Below, piece by piece: positions 23,841-33,476 of a stretch of DNA of 38,850 bases. Position 1 is the first letter of the stretch, and every line of letters starts with the position of its first letter. This DNA comes from Saprospiraceae bacterium (GTDB taxonomy: Bacteria; Bacteroidota; Bacteroidia; Chitinophagales; Saprospiraceae), in the NCBI GenBank assembly GCA_020628085.1, contig JAHDFQ010000006.1:5375-44224 (forward strand), written 5' to 3'. The position numbers were made by a program, and so were the translations under genes. The notes under the pieces were generated by a model. The model worked only from the letters and a program-made list of their open reading frames with translations. It was not told the origin of the DNA and searched no databases.

Positions 23841-26312
23841 TTTATTTCCTGCTAAAGATAAGTAATCTAAAAAATAAATCACCTTTATGGATAAACTATT
23901 CCGTTGTGGTAATTCAAATAAACGATCCAGACCTGTTCCGTAGGAGTAGGTAATTTGATCAAATTCATTGTCGCTCCCGAAAATAGAGTTTTTCCAGATG
24001 ATAAAGATGTCGCTCCCAGGCGCAAATCGCCAACGATAGATAGCATCTATGTTAAAGGCGTTAAAGCTATTATCACTAAAGTCATTATAATCAGTTGGCA
24101 ATAGATTACCTACTTCACCCAGCAAATGTAAAGATTTGTAGGATACATTAGCCCAGTAGTGGCGGAGACGGAAACTCAGGGTCATTTTATTGTTGAAAGC
24201 ATAATTCGCTCGAATGGTATTTTCTAATGTTTTCCGATCTCGGCGACCAAAAATAATATCACCATCTTCCAACGTATCTACATAACCTACATCATTATTC
24301 CAATTGCCATATTCTGTTCCGACAATCATGGTAAACTTGTTATTGAAGCGAAAACGAGGTCGGATTTCAAAAGAATAGTTGACTCGATCGGTTTCATTGA
24401 CAAATCGAGAGCGTCCGCTAAAGTCTATGGCAAATCGTTTCCGATAATCAGTAGACGCCCAGAAGCCGTTCCACATCACTTCGGGTAGTTCATAATAACG
24501 AGAGAAATCTGCTGTACGAGGATCGAAATAATCCGCTAATGGTAAGAAGGATGTTCCAGCCCACATATTAATGTAGGTAAATGCTTTGGTACGCACCCAT
24601 GCTTCTCCCCAAATTTCAGCATTTCTAAATACGTTCGGTTTATCCAATCTGTTGTATTCAGCTCCGACGCTCCAACCTCCAGAATTAAAGTATTTCCAAA
24701 ATTCTTCATTGGTTCTAAAAGATACATTTGCACCCAATTGACGTTCATTTGGACTAAATAAAAAACCCAAATCATTTGGATCATAATCATAACTTTCTAC
24801 GTTGTAGAATAACTCACCTGTGTAATTTCCACTGGTTTTAGCAATACCGATATTATAAGCATGCCCTAAATCCGTTTCGTCTGTAAAATATTTTTGAGTG
24901 AGCGTTGCACTTCCAGAAACAGCGTATGAGTTGTCCTTATTACGGAGTGTCGTTTGTGCGGAAGTGACGTTGGCATCATAGTCTGAACCAGACCGCATGA
25001 CATTGGTATTCAACAGCGTAACAAAACTATTATTTTTGAGATTTTGATCTAGAACGAAAACGTTATAATTCGTCAATGTACTCGTCTGTACGGTTCGCCG
25101 ATTGCCTGTTTCCATATTTTCAATAATGGCTTCTGTCGGGCCAGCAATGGCGTTGAACACACCTATTCCTAATCCTTTTTTGGTTCGCCCAGATACCTTT
25201 GTAGCATTGTATAATTGTGTGGTGTAAGGATTTTCAATAATTTCTTCATTTTCTCCTAGATCGTCATCTGCTGCTCCATAGTTGATCGGTTGTCCACCAA
25301 TTCTTCTTGAATAAAAGAGATTTCCTTTATTGAATAACTCAATTCCTTCGGTAAAAAACTGTCGATTTTCGTCAAATTGAATTTCAAAAGCAGATAAATT
25401 TTGAACTTGATTATCAGAAATCGCTTCTCCAAAATCAGGAATTAAGGTCATATCTAAGGTGAACGCATCATTGATTCCGTACTTGATGTCCATTCCTGCA
25501 TTCCATGAAAAACCATTACTACTTTTGGGGTTTTCATTACTATCGAAGTAGTTTTCTGCATAACCTGCCACAAAAGGGGTGGCCGACAAACGAACAGGAG
25601 CTTTGATATTTTCAATCCCTTTTAAAACACCCGCCTGTTGTATAAAACCAGGCCCTTGCGGATCAACTTCATTCCAGAATAACTGTTCTCGATCACGGCG
25701 GATCATTCGACCAAAATTGATATTCCATTCTTGTATATCCTTATTTGGAAAACGTAGTGCTGCGTAAGGTAATCGCATTTCTACAATCCAGCCTTCATCT
25801 GTAAAAGCTACCTCACTTCCCCATACGGTATCCCAATTTCTGTCCCCTTGAAAGGCATTATTTGAACCACCATTACCACTCGAAGCAGAGTATAACATAT
25901 CTACTTGTACACCAGCAGCAGTCACGTAAAATCCTTGTGCATTTTGTCCGTCTTGATAGGCATTTATCATAATTCCAAACCAATCCGTATTATTAACATT
26001 ATCCCGTTCGCTCAATTCTTGTAAAATGGAATCGGGCTTCGTATCATATAGCATCGCTCCAATATAAACCGCCTGATCGTCATATAAAATCCGAATTTCA
26101 GATTTTTGGGATGGTTTACCGTTGGGAATTGGATCATTTTGAATAAAGTCGGTTGCAAAGGGAGCTATAGACCAGTCAATTTCATTGAGTTTTCCATCGA
26201 GTTTGATGCTTTGAGTTAATCGAGAAGCTTGAAGTTGTTTTTGAGGAGCTTGTGCTTTAGAGCTGAGCGCAAAGCATACGAATAATGCGGTATAAATGTA
26301 GAACAGTCGCAT
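23838..26312 (-). CDS. DUF5916 protein with N-terminal CBM9-like domain, outer-membrane barrel
   Basis: The 824-residue protein has a signal peptide (about 1-21, ending SSKAQA). A carbohydrate-binding-family-9-like sandwich follows (about 30-220, with IKLDGKLNEIDWSIA at 36-50 and DDQAVYIGAMLYDTKP). The rest is a DUF5916 beta-barrel-like domain of repeated amphipathic strands (YSFEIRPRFRFNNKFTMIVGTEY, NKMTLSFRLRHYWANVSYKSL). This combination is common and conserved in Bacteroidota; the role is unknown, with outer-membrane binding or transport suggested by the fold. The stop codon TGA overlaps the end of the repeat element 23689-23840 by the element's last bases, so the final codons may have been shaped by its insertion. 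Confidence 0.9.
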   Translation of the reverse strand: MRLFYIYTALFVCFALSSKAQAPQKQLQASRLTQSIKLDGKLNEIDWSIAPFATDFIQNDPIPNGKPSQKSEIRILYDDQAVYIGAMLYDTKPDSILQELSERDNVNNTDWFGIMINAYQDGQNAQGFYVTAAGVQVDMLYSASSGNGGSNNAFQGDRNWDTVWGSEVAFTDEGWIVEMRLPYAALRFPNKDIQEWNINFGRMIRRDREQLFWNEVDPQGPGFIQQAGVLKGIENIKAPVRLSATPFVAGYAENYFDSNENPKSSNGFSWNAGMDIKYGINDAFTLDMTLIPDFGEAISDNQVQNLSAFEIQFDENRQFFTEGIELFNKGNLFYSRRIGGQPINYGAADDDLGENEEIIENPYTTQLYNATKVSGRTKKGLGIGVFNAIAGPTEAIIENMETGNRRTVQTSTLTNYNVFVLDQNLKNNSFVTLLNTNVMRSGSDYDANVTSAQTTLRNKDNSYAVSGSATLTQKYFTDETDLGHAYNIGIAKTSGNYTGELFYNVESYDYDPNDLGFLFSPNERQLGANVSFRTNEEFWKYFNSGGWSVGAEYNRLDKPNVFRNAEIWGEAWVRTKAFTYINMWAGTSFLPLADYFDPRTADFSRYYELPEVMWNGFWASTDYRKRFAIDFSGRSRFVNETDRVNYSFEIRPRFRFNNKFTMIVGTEYGNWNNDVGYVDTLEDGDIIFGRRDRKTLENTIRANYAFNNKMTLSFRLRHYWANVSYKSLHLLGEVGNLLPTDYNDFSDNSFNAFNIDAIYRWRFAPGSDIFIIWKNSIFGSDNEFDQITYSYGTGLDRLFELPQRNSLSIKVIYFLDYLSLAGNK

Positions 26313-26479
26313 GGAATTGATATTTTACCAGAACTCAAATTATTGTTGTAATTTGAATTATTATTTTACTTGTCCAATATTGATTTTAATAGTATTAAGA
26401 ACAGCATGAACTTGCAAGGGTTGCACGAAAGATCACCTTTTGGCAGCTACTTTCTAAATTATTTCTATAAAAGGTGGGT

Positions 26480-27295
26480 TTAAGACGATGTAAATTCCTT
26501 TTTGAAAATTAACATATTATTTACGTGGAAATTGGTCATTACTTTTGGAAAATCGTAATGACTTAAAAAGGCTTTCAATGGAAATTCTTTTTGCTGTTCA
26601 ACACAATCTATCACATTATTGATGTATTCAAATGAGTTATTTATTCTTGCTTGAATTTCGTGTTTCAAAGCTGTATAATCTCCATGACCTGAAATTAATA
26701 ATAGATCAGATGTTTCATTTAAAATAGTAGCACAAATATCCAGCGTATCTATATATTCTTTCACTGAATGATAGATGTATGGAAACTCAATATTACTCAA
26801 ATAATCTCCTGCAAACCAGTAGTTATTAACGAGTGTAAAAATACCATCTTCATTGTGTCCACTAGCTAAATAAAAAATCAATTTTGTCGATCCAATCGTG
26901 AGTTCTTGACCATCTTCTGAAATTAAAACATCAACATTTGGATATACTATTGGATAATCTCGTTTGATATAATACTGGTCGTCAAAATCTCGAATTTGCT
27001 CCAAGATTGATTCCTTTTTAGAATTATCTTGAAATGCTCTGGAAGCAATAACCGTTGCATCTGGAAATGCTCCATATCCTATGATATGATCGTAATCGGA
27101 ATGGGTAAACAGTAAGTAAACTGGTTGGTCTCCTTTAACGGAATCTACGTATTCTACAATAGTTTGCACCTCTTTAGGCAGCCAGTTAGGATCAACTACT
27201 AAAACGAAGTCCGCCGTTTGCAAGACACTTGAAGTCGTTCTAAAGAGCGCACTTTCAAAAATGGTTAAGCATTGATCCTGATATTGAATAGTCAT
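26480..27295 (-). CDS. MBL-fold metallo-hydrolase
   Basis: The 271-residue protein has the metallo-beta-lactamase metal motif THSDYDH (H65, D67, D69, H70), then LASGHNEDG (His near 147), WFAGDYL (Asp near 163) and LLISGHGDY (His near 206), so the dinuclear metal site looks complete. No signal peptide is seen, placing it in the cytosol. The substrate is unknown; the fold covers glyoxalase II, lactonases and nucleases. It lies 12 bases downstream of the glycogen synthase gene on the same strand and is very probably co-transcribed with it. Confidence 0.88.
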   Translation of the reverse strand: MTIQYQDQCLTIFESALFRTTSSVLQTADFVLVVDPNWLPKEVQTIVEYVDSVKGDQPVYLLFTHSDYDHIIGYGAFPDATVIASRAFQDNSKKESILEQIRDFDDQYYIKRDYPIVYPNVDVLISEDGQELTIGSTKLIFYLASGHNEDGIFTLVNNYWFAGDYLSNIEFPYIYHSVKEYIDTLDICATILNETSDLLLISGHGDYTALKHEIQARINNSFEYINNVIDCVEQQKEFPLKAFLSHYDFPKVMTNFHVNNMLIFKKEFTSS

Positions 27296-27307
27296 TTGTG
27301 ATAGCTA

Positions 27308-28753
27308 CTACACCAATTCTTTGTATAAATTTTGATATTCTTGAGCTGAACGATCCCAAGAAAAATCAACTTGCATCCCTCGGTTTCTAACTGTTTTGAA
27401 AAAATCTTGATTGTCATACAACATAGCCGCTCTTCGGATAGCATTGAAGCAATCATGAACACTGAAATGATCGAATCGAATACCCGTTCCGTCTTCAAAA
27501 CCAATATCCTGAATGGTATCTTTTAAACCACCAATAGCTCGCACCACAGGAATTGTTCCATATCGTAAAGCATACATCTGATTGAGTCCGCAAGGCTCTA
27601 CTTTGGATGGCATCATAAGAAAATCTGAACCTGCATATAGTTGATGCGCAAGTCCTTCGTTATACTCTAATTTTGCATCAAAACGACCCGAATAATGATG
27701 TTTCATTTGAGCAAATACTTCATGTAAATGTGGGTCACCTGTTCCTAAAACAGCAAACGAACCGTTACCTCCTGCATTTAAGAAATTAGAAATGACTTCT
27801 GGCAATAATTGTGCGCCCTTCTCTCCTACCAGACGTCCAATAAAAGTAAACAAAGGTCGATTAGGATCAAGATTATATCGTTTTAAAATAGCAGCTTTAT
27901 TGGCTTTCTTAAATGTATCTACGCTTCGAGCTAGTTGTTTTTCAATCAAATGATCAGTTGCGGGATTCCAGACAGCCGTATCAATACCGTTTAGTATTCC
28001 AACAGATTTATGGCGTTCGTTATTCAACAACCAAGTCAATGAACCCGAATGATATTGTAACTCTTCCAGATATCCTTGTGAAACTGTTGTTACTTTCCAA
28101 GCACATTTCACTGCACAAGCCAATGGGCTTATCACTCCATTCCACTCTAATAAACCACCTGCCATCATTTCAAAAGGTGGTAGTAAGTGCATTTTGTTCC
28201 AACGAAAAGCACCTTGATATTCACCATTATGAATCGTAAAAACGGTAGGAATGTGACTTAATCCCATGTCTCTAAAATGAAATCCATATTTCATTAAAAA
28301 CGGAATCAATCCCGTATGATGATCGTGACAATGCACCACATCTGGTTTTTCTGCCCATGTTCCCATCCAATACAACACAGCCAGTTGAAAACAAATAGCA
28401 CGCTCCGTTTCGTCTTTATAGCCATACCCAGTATACGCATCCATATACACCCCTTCCCGATCATACTTCCCTGGAATATCAACTACATACAATGGAAAAC
28501 CCAAGTCTGCTTTCTCTCGGTAGGTTTGTTTTTGAATATTGAAGTAAACATTTTCTTGCCCTAATTGAATATGCCCTTGATGCACCACTGTCCAATGCTG
28601 TGCATGAATCCATTTCGTTTGATACTTGGGCATCACCACAGAAGCATCTGTTCCTATCTTATTTAAATATTTGGGTAATGCACCAGCCACATCGCCGAGT
28701 CCACCTGCTTTGGCTGCTGGATAACATTCTGCGCTTACATGTATTACTTTCAT
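27308..28753 (-). CDS. glgA: Glycogen synthase (ADP-glucose starch/glycogen glucosyltransferase, GT5)
   Basis: The 481-residue protein transfers glucose from ADP-glucose to a growing alpha-1,4-glucan. The N-terminal GT5 signature KAGGLGDV begins at Lys15, followed by HCHDHHTGLIPFL and FTIHNGEYQGAF. The C-terminal Rossmann domain has FIGRLVGEKGAQLLPE and KVEPCGLNQMYALRYGTIPVVRAIGGLKDT, which holds the acidic catalytic residue and the nucleotide-sugar site. Length and motif order are normal. The MBL hydrolase gene follows by 12 bases; the Fic gene precedes by 36 bases on the same strand. No other glycogen genes are present in the window. Confidence 0.96.
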   Translation of the reverse strand: MKVIHVSAECYPAAKAGGLGDVAGALPKYLNKIGTDASVVMPKYQTKWIHAQHWTVVHQGHIQLGQENVYFNIQKQTYREKADLGFPLYVVDIPGKYDREGVYMDAYTGYGYKDETERAICFQLAVLYWMGTWAEKPDVVHCHDHHTGLIPFLMKYGFHFRDMGLSHIPTVFTIHNGEYQGAFRWNKMHLLPPFEMMAGGLLEWNGVISPLACAVKCAWKVTTVSQGYLEELQYHSGSLTWLLNNERHKSVGILNGIDTAVWNPATDHLIEKQLARSVDTFKKANKAAILKRYNLDPNRPLFTFIGRLVGEKGAQLLPEVISNFLNAGGNGSFAVLGTGDPHLHEVFAQMKHHYSGRFDAKLEYNEGLAHQLYAGSDFLMMPSKVEPCGLNQMYALRYGTIPVVRAIGGLKDTIQDIGFEDGTGIRFDHFSVHDCFNAIRRAAMLYDNQDFFKTVRNRGMQVDFSWDRSAQEYQNLYKELV

Positions 28754-28789
28754 CTTGGTTGGTTTTATTTTGATGTGGATTGATTCCTT

Positions 28790-29554
28790 TTATTTTTTCA
28801 AACTATTGATTGTCATTAACAAAAAATCTAAGCTCTTTGTGTAGTCAAGCGTTTCGTACTCCAAACCTATTTTTCTAATATTATTATAATACGAATTTCG
28901 ATTAATGTAATAATTTTTCTCCAATTCAACAGCCACCGCTTCTTGTCCTAATTTCTCTATCAAGAACCATTTTTCTAGTAATCGAGCCGTCCTACCATTT
29001 CCATCTTGAAATGGATGAATTTTAACAAAAACCAAATGTATCAAAGCCGAATAGAAAAAAACGAGTTTCGTGTCTATCGAAATTTTGAGTAGATGATTAA
29101 CCTGACTAAAAAAAAGGGACAATTCATTCTGAACGGATCCCGGTTGGCAAGCAACATACTCAATTCTGTCTTCGTCATTTAGAACGTACATTGGATTGTT
29201 TCTGACTTTTCCTCTTTGGCTACTTGGCAGTAAATGATTACTTAATATTTTGTGTACTTCAAATACATGTTGCTCAGTAAACGGATTTTTCTGAATAAAC
29301 TGATAGGCTTTGAATAAATCTTCTGATTTTTTTGTGTAATCTGGATTATATTCAACATTCAAAAACTTGTGTTTGAAAAAGCTATCAAAATCAATATTCT
29401 CCCCTTCTATTTTAGAGGAATATACACTAGAAATAGAATTGTAAAAATCAAAATAATTAACAGGAAGTACTTCTTCTATCTTTGATTGCAAGTGAATCAA
29501 AGGATCAAAATCAATGGATTCCATAAAAGCATCTTCAAGTATATCATTTATCAT
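28790..29554 (-). CDS. Fic-family protein with intramolecular inhibitory motif
   Basis: The 254-residue protein has the complete Fic active site HPFQDGNGRTAR (H180-R191), so it should transfer AMP or a similar group to a hydroxyl side chain of a target protein. The N-terminal helix has S46-S-K-I-E50-G51, matching the (S/T)xxxE(G/N) inhibitory motif, so it is a class II (self-inhibited) Fic protein. No separate antitoxin gene is adjacent. C-terminal helices resemble the short Fic/DOC-like proteins of Bacteroidota without a DNA-binding domain. It precedes glgA by 36 bases; functional linkage is uncertain. Confidence 0.92.
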   Translation of the reverse strand: MINDILEDAFMESIDFDPLIHLQSKIEEVLPVNYFDFYNSISSVYSSKIEGENIDFDSFFKHKFLNVEYNPDYTKKSEDLFKAYQFIQKNPFTEQHVFEVHKILSNHLLPSSQRGKVRNNPMYVLNDEDRIEYVACQPGSVQNELSLFFSQVNHLLKISIDTKLVFFYSALIHLVFVKIHPFQDGNGRTARLLEKWFLIEKLGQEAVAVELEKNYYINRNSYYNNIRKIGLEYETLDYTKSLDFLLMTINSLKK

Positions 29555-29581
29555 TTTCTAACAACTTCTTGATACAAAAAA

Positions 29582-29749
29582 TCAACTAAACGAGGTCTCA
29601 ATATAAAACCAAATGTCTCGTCGGTTTTTGTAAATGAGTACAACTGCCGCTATGGCTGCAAAAATAAGAATCAATCGAATATTTCGTTGGTGTAAATCCA
29701 AACGTTCTCTACGAGTTTTGTAATTTCGTTTTCTACTTTGGTATGCCAT
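29582..29749 (-). CDS. Small basic single-pass membrane protein
   Basis: I place the start at 29749 (MAYQSRKRNYKTRRERLD) because a promoter core TATCTTTG lies 34 bases upstream; the ATG at 29770 would add seven residues (MILIHLI) with no basic start. The 55-residue product has a strongly basic N-terminus (about 1-22), one transmembrane helix (IRLILIFAAIAAVVLIYK) and a short tail. The positive N-terminus suggests the N-side is cytoplasmic. No family is recognised. It lies 27 bases upstream of the Fic gene and could be in one operon with it. Confidence 0.65.
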   Translation of the reverse strand: MAYQSRKRNYKTRRERLDLHQRNIRLILIFAAIAAVVLIYKNRRDIWFYIETSFS

Positions 29750-29782
29750 AATAAGATGGATTAATATCAAAAAATATTACTG

Positions 29783-29790
29783 CAAAGATA
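29783..29790 (-). promoter_or_regulatory. Promoter -7 element for the small membrane protein gene
   Basis: TATCTTTGCA on the minus strand (core 29783-29790) is a perfect Bacteroidota TAnnTTTG box 34 bases before the chosen ATG. The -33 region lacks a clear TTG. It overlaps the 5' region of the divergent TonB receptor gene. Confidence 0.5.
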
Positions 29791-29841
29791 CATAAATAAA
29801 CGATGCCCTTCTTTAAAGCAGATTTAAATAAAAACTCAAAT

Positions 29842-32202
29842 ATGAAAAGCAGTTTTAATATCAACAATACATTTCTTTTTCACTATAAATTTGTCTGGGT
29901 GATTCTACTCATTCTAATCGGTAAAATTGGAATAGCACAAATAAATACGCAGACACTTAGAGGAACAGTAACCGATCAAGATAATCAGGAAGCGTTGGTA
30001 GGTGTGAATATTCAGGTGCTAAAACTGGATAATATTGGAACGACAACCGATCAAGATGGAACATTTCGATTGGAGGACATGCCTGTTGGTCGATACCAAA
30101 TACAGGCGACTTATGTGGGTTACAAAACTGTATTATTCCCCGAAGTAGTTCTAGTAGCTGGTAAAGAGACTATTTTGAATATTGAAATGCAAGAAAGCAG
30201 TAGCGACCTTGAAACGGTTGAAGTTCGAGCAACTGCTCAAACGATTTCGACTAATGCGGTACCATTAGGTATACACACACTAACGATTGACGAAGTACGA
30301 CGTTTTCCAGCGACGTTCAATGATCCTGCTCGATTGGCAGTGAGTGTGGCAGGTGTGGTCAATGATAACGATCAGGCTAACGGCATTTCGGTACGTGGAA
30401 ATTCGCCCGCCAATATGGTTTGGCGATTAGAAGGTTTAGATATTGTGAATCCTAACCATTTGAGTAATGCAGGGACGTTTAGTGATCGACCAACGGCGAG
30501 TGGTGGCGGTGTCAATATTTTGAGTGCGCAACTTTTGGGAACATCCAATTTTTTAAAAGGAGCTTTCCCTGTGGGTTACGGAAATGCGCTTTCGGGGATT
30601 ATGGATATGAACTTTCGGACGGGTAATAATCAGCAACGAGAATATACGATGGAATTTGGTTTGTTAGGTGTGGATTTGTCTACAGAAGGCCCATTTTCAA
30701 CTTCTAGTGATGCGTCTTATTTGGTCAACTATAGATATTCTTTTGTAGGTATTCTGGATTTATTGGGTGTTTCTTTTGGTGGAGAAGCCATTTCCTTTCA
30801 AGACCTTTCATTTAATATTCATATTCCTACTAAAAAAGGGACACTTGGATTTTTTGGAATCGGTGGTATTAGTAAAAATGAGTTTACGGCAGAGCGTGAT
30901 ACTAGTCTTTGGGAGTTTCAGAAAGATAATCAAGATATTTTATATCAGAATAAAATGGGGGCAGTTGGTGTTACATACGACATGACGATCAACAGTCAAT
31001 GGTCTTTAGAATCAGCAGTAGCTTTGTCAACCTTAGAAGTCAGTAGAACCAGTAATTTGCTAATGGACGATCTGACGATTGAGTCTTTATATGAACAAGA
31101 TCAATTAGACGAGCAAAAAATCGCATTTCAAACCTTTTTTAATTATAAATTAGATACTCAAAATAGGTTTAAAATTGGTGTAAATGCTACTCAATATAGC
31201 TTTAGCCAAAGTCGTATTTTTAATTTCTTAGAAACAATTCCTCAAAATGCTAACAGTGGATTATTGCTACAACCGTTTGCAAATTGGCAATATAAAAAAG
31301 CGAATTGGGTGATCAATACAGGGTTACAATACAGTTATTTCAGTTTAAATGAATCGAGTGTGCTTGAACCGAGAGCATCTATTCGATACAACTTAGATGC
31401 TCGAAAATATCTGGCGGCTTCATACGGTTTGCACAGTCAGTTGCAACGTCCACAGGTGTATTCAAGTGGTTTTGAAAACGATCAATTAGATTTTACAAAA
31501 GCACATCATGTATCGTTGGGTTATCATCAATATTTGAACAACACGACTAAGTTTTCGGCGGAAGCCTACTATCAATCACTTTTCGATGTTCCAATCATCA
31601 ATGATTCAATTCGTACTTTTTCAACCATCAATTTAATCGATCAAAATATTAATGCAACTCTAACCAATGCAGGAACAGGTACGAATTATGGACTAGAACT
31701 AAGTTTACAACGGTATATTCAAAACGGATTTTATTATTTAGTAAATACTTCGCTTTATCGTTCCTTGTATGTAGCTGGTGATGGCGTGGAGCGTTCTACT
31801 CGTTTTGATGGAAATTATATATTAAATATAACTTCTGGAAAAGAATGGACAAAAACGAAAAAAGGAAAGAATAAAACATGGGGCGTTAATGCTCGATTGA
31901 CTTACTTAGGTGGGTATCGAGACAGTCCTATTGACGTAGCAGCTTCGCGTGAAAATAGAACAACTACTTACGTAGAAAAGGAGGCTTTTTCGATACAACA
32001 AGATCCTTATTTTAAATTAGATGTTCGATTATATTATAAAAAAAGCAAGGGTAATCGCAGTAGTATGATTGCTTTAGATTTACAAAATGCGACAAGTCAG
32101 GAAAATGTAGCGTTCTCGTATTATGACACACAGCAAGAAAGGGTGGTAATTCAAAATCAATTGGGTTTAATTCCTAATTTGAGTTATCGGATACAGTTTT
32201 AA
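29842..32202 (+). CDS. TonB-dependent receptor with N-terminal carboxypeptidase-regulatory-like domain
   Basis: I use the start at 29842 (MKSSFNINN), which puts the signal peptide (VWVILLILIGKIGIAQ) near the N-terminus; an upstream ATG at 29803 would add 13 residues. The product of 786 residues has a carboxypeptidase-regulatory-like domain (LRGTVTDQDNQEALVGVNI to about 125), then a plug with DEVRRFPATFNDPARLAVSVAGV and RGNSPANMVWRLEGLDI. A barrel of about 22 strands ends in SYRIQF, with a terminal Phe. It transports an unidentified substrate across the outer membrane using TonB energy. It lacks a SusD partner and so is not a SusC-type pair. No Fur-like box was recognised. Confidence 0.9.
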   Translation: MKSSFNINNTFLFHYKFVWVILLILIGKIGIAQINTQTLRGTVTDQDNQEALVGVNIQVLKLDNIGTTTDQDGTFRLEDMPVGRYQIQATYVGYKTVLFPEVVLVAGKETILNIEMQESSSDLETVEVRATAQTISTNAVPLGIHTLTIDEVRRFPATFNDPARLAVSVAGVVNDNDQANGISVRGNSPANMVWRLEGLDIVNPNHLSNAGTFSDRPTASGGGVNILSAQLLGTSNFLKGAFPVGYGNALSGIMDMNFRTGNNQQREYTMEFGLLGVDLSTEGPFSTSSDASYLVNYRYSFVGILDLLGVSFGGEAISFQDLSFNIHIPTKKGTLGFFGIGGISKNEFTAERDTSLWEFQKDNQDILYQNKMGAVGVTYDMTINSQWSLESAVALSTLEVSRTSNLLMDDLTIESLYEQDQLDEQKIAFQTFFNYKLDTQNRFKIGVNATQYSFSQSRIFNFLETIPQNANSGLLLQPFANWQYKKANWVINTGLQYSYFSLNESSVLEPRASIRYNLDARKYLAASYGLHSQLQRPQVYSSGFENDQLDFTKAHHVSLGYHQYLNNTTKFSAEAYYQSLFDVPIINDSIRTFSTINLIDQNINATLTNAGTGTNYGLELSLQRYIQNGFYYLVNTSLYRSLYVAGDGVERSTRFDGNYILNITSGKEWTKTKKGKNKTWGVNARLTYLGGYRDSPIDVAASRENRTTTYVEKEAFSIQQDPYFKLDVRLYYKKSKGNRSSMIALDLQNATSQENVAFSYYDTQQERVVIQNQLGLIPNLSYRIQF

Positions 32203-32293
32203 TATAGATAATCTTAGAAAAAGATACAATTTAATCCAACGACTGCGTTAAATTCAAGAAGTAATCTAATTTTTAAATATTAAAAAATCATGT

Positions 32294-32301
32294 TACTTTT
32301 G
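32294..32301 (+). promoter_or_regulatory. Possible promoter core for the DUF2853 gene
   Basis: TACTTTTG matches TAnnTTTG and lies 79 bases upstream of the DUF2853 ATG. The -33 position (around 32271) is a T-run without a clear TTG. Confidence 0.35.
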
Positions 32302-32380
32302 ACTAATCAGACGTATCTAATTATTTTTTTATGCGTCTAACAGTATGCAAGATATTTTTTAATCAAAAAAAAGTTAAACC

Positions 32381-32722
32381 ATGAGTAAATTTCAAGAGGC
32401 AATAGACAAGTACCACAAAATGATGACTGAAAAAATGGGTATGAAAAACGTTGATGCCGATTTATTAAGAGCAGCTACAAAAGCCTGTGGACCATCTATT
32501 TACAACAATGACTCTAATAAAGTTTCATCCTCTGACGAGAAAGAATTAGACCGTGTACGCCAAAACTTCATTAAAAAGAAGTTGGAAATTAACGATGAAG
32601 AAAAAGCTGAGAATGCCATTAAAGCAGTCGTAGAGAAATTTCAAGGTAGCCGAACAAAATATCGTGCTATTTTCTATTACTTGTTGGCTCAAGAATTAGA
32701 TAGTACAGACAAACTTATGTAG
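32381..32722 (+). CDS. DUF2853 family protein
   Basis: The 113-residue protein matches the DUF2853 family: KYHKMMTEKMGMKNVDADLLRAATKACGPSIYNNDSNKVSSSD near the start and KKLEINDEEKAENAIKAVVEKF, YRAIFYYLLAQEL near the end. Family members are small, cytosolic, mostly helical proteins of unknown function. It stands alone between the TonB receptor and a strong hairpin terminator at 32760-32796. Confidence 0.9.
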   Translation: MSKFQEAIDKYHKMMTEKMGMKNVDADLLRAATKACGPSIYNNDSNKVSSSDEKELDRVRQNFIKKKLEINDEEKAENAIKAVVEKFQGSRTKYRAIFYYLLAQELDSTDKLM

Positions 32723-32759
32723 TCTTCTTTTACAACTTTACATAATTTTAAGATCATAT

Positions 32760-32800
32760 AAAGGTCTCTTTGAAAGGTACTTTCAAAGAGACCTTTTGTG
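32760..32800. terminator. Strong bidirectional hairpin terminator after DUF2853
   Basis: A perfect 17-bp stem (AAAGGTCTCTTTGAAAG at 32760-32776 with CTTTCAAAGAGACCTTT at 32780-32796) closes on a 3-base loop. T- and A-runs at either end let it serve DUF2853 and the convergent GxxExxY gene. Confidence 0.88.
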
Positions 32801-32820
32801 GTTCTAGAGATGTTAGTCTG

Positions 32821-33204
32821 TTAATAAGATTTTTTCAAATTTCGATTATATACTCTTCTAAATTCAAGGCTGGTTGATCCAAAATTAATCAGCAATCCAT
32901 CCGCAATATTATAGGCTTCACAATAATTGATGGCTTGAGCTAAATGTACTTTTTCGATTTTTTCAACTGCTTTTAACTCTAGCATGACCATATTTTCGAC
33001 AAAAAAGTCAACTCGCCTTGTTCCTATTTGTGTTTCTTTATAATATATGTGCATTTCCATTTCTCGCATATATGCAAGCCCTACATCTTTAAATTCTATT
33101 TCTAATGCTCTTTGATAAATCACTTCTTGAAAACCATTTCCTAAAGTATTGTGAATATTCATGGCGCAACCAATAATAGAATGTGTTAGCTTATCTATGT
33201 GCAT
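32821..33204 (-). CDS. GxxExxY-family protein (PD-(D/E)XK-like)
   Basis: The 127-residue protein carries the family hallmark GFQEVIY (G24, E27, Y30) and, further on, RRVDFFVENMVMLELKA with D66 and E76-L-K78, a PD-(D/E)XK nuclease-like core. The first helix TLSIIGCAMNIHNTLGNG-type segment and AINYCEAYNI are also typical. Members of this family are abundant in Bacteroidota and often sit in repeat-rich intergenic spots; function is not established. Here the upstream 320 bases contain three copies of an ACAGAGATTTT repeat. It is convergent with DUF2853. Confidence 0.92.
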   Translation of the reverse strand: MHIDKLTHSIIGCAMNIHNTLGNGFQEVIYQRALEIEFKDVGLAYMREMEMHIYYKETQIGTRRVDFFVENMVMLELKAVEKIEKVHLAQAINYCEAYNIADGLLINFGSTSLEFRRVYNRNLKKSY

Positions 33205-33233
33205 ATTGTTTTTGTTTATATTCTCCTGTCAGA

Positions 33234-33276
33234 ACAGAGATTTTATATGATTTTAGGATGGTCAGGATTTTTACAG
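33234..33276. repeat. ACAGAGATTTT repeat, copy A
   Basis: The unit contains ACAGAGATTTT, TGATTTT, GGATGGTCA and GATTT. It is a direct copy of unit B (33381-33424), differing at a few positions. Confidence 0.8.
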
Positions 33277-33376
33277 TTTTTTATTTCTCAAAATACACTT
33301 TTTCTGGCGTAAAACCCATGACTTATCTTACGAATATCTAATAATCCTGTACCGCAAATTCTATACTCTTCATCAT

Positions 33377-33424
33377 CAGGACAGAGATTTTGTTTGATTT
33401 TTGGATGGTCAAGATTTATAATTC
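33377..33424. repeat. ACAGAGATTTT repeat, copy B
   Basis: Direct copy of A. CAGGACAGAGATTTT (33377-33391) is the perfect inverted partner of 33506-33520 in copy C. Confidence 0.85.
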
Positions 33425-33476
33425 TTGAATGTAAAAAATATGATTTTTCTGTTTCAGAAAACAATATTTCCTCTAT

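Noticed and set aside
28790-29554. Fic toxin with separate antitoxin
   Set aside because: The inhibitory (S/T)xxxE(G/N) motif is in the same protein and the adjacent 55-residue gene is a membrane protein, not an antitoxin-like partner.
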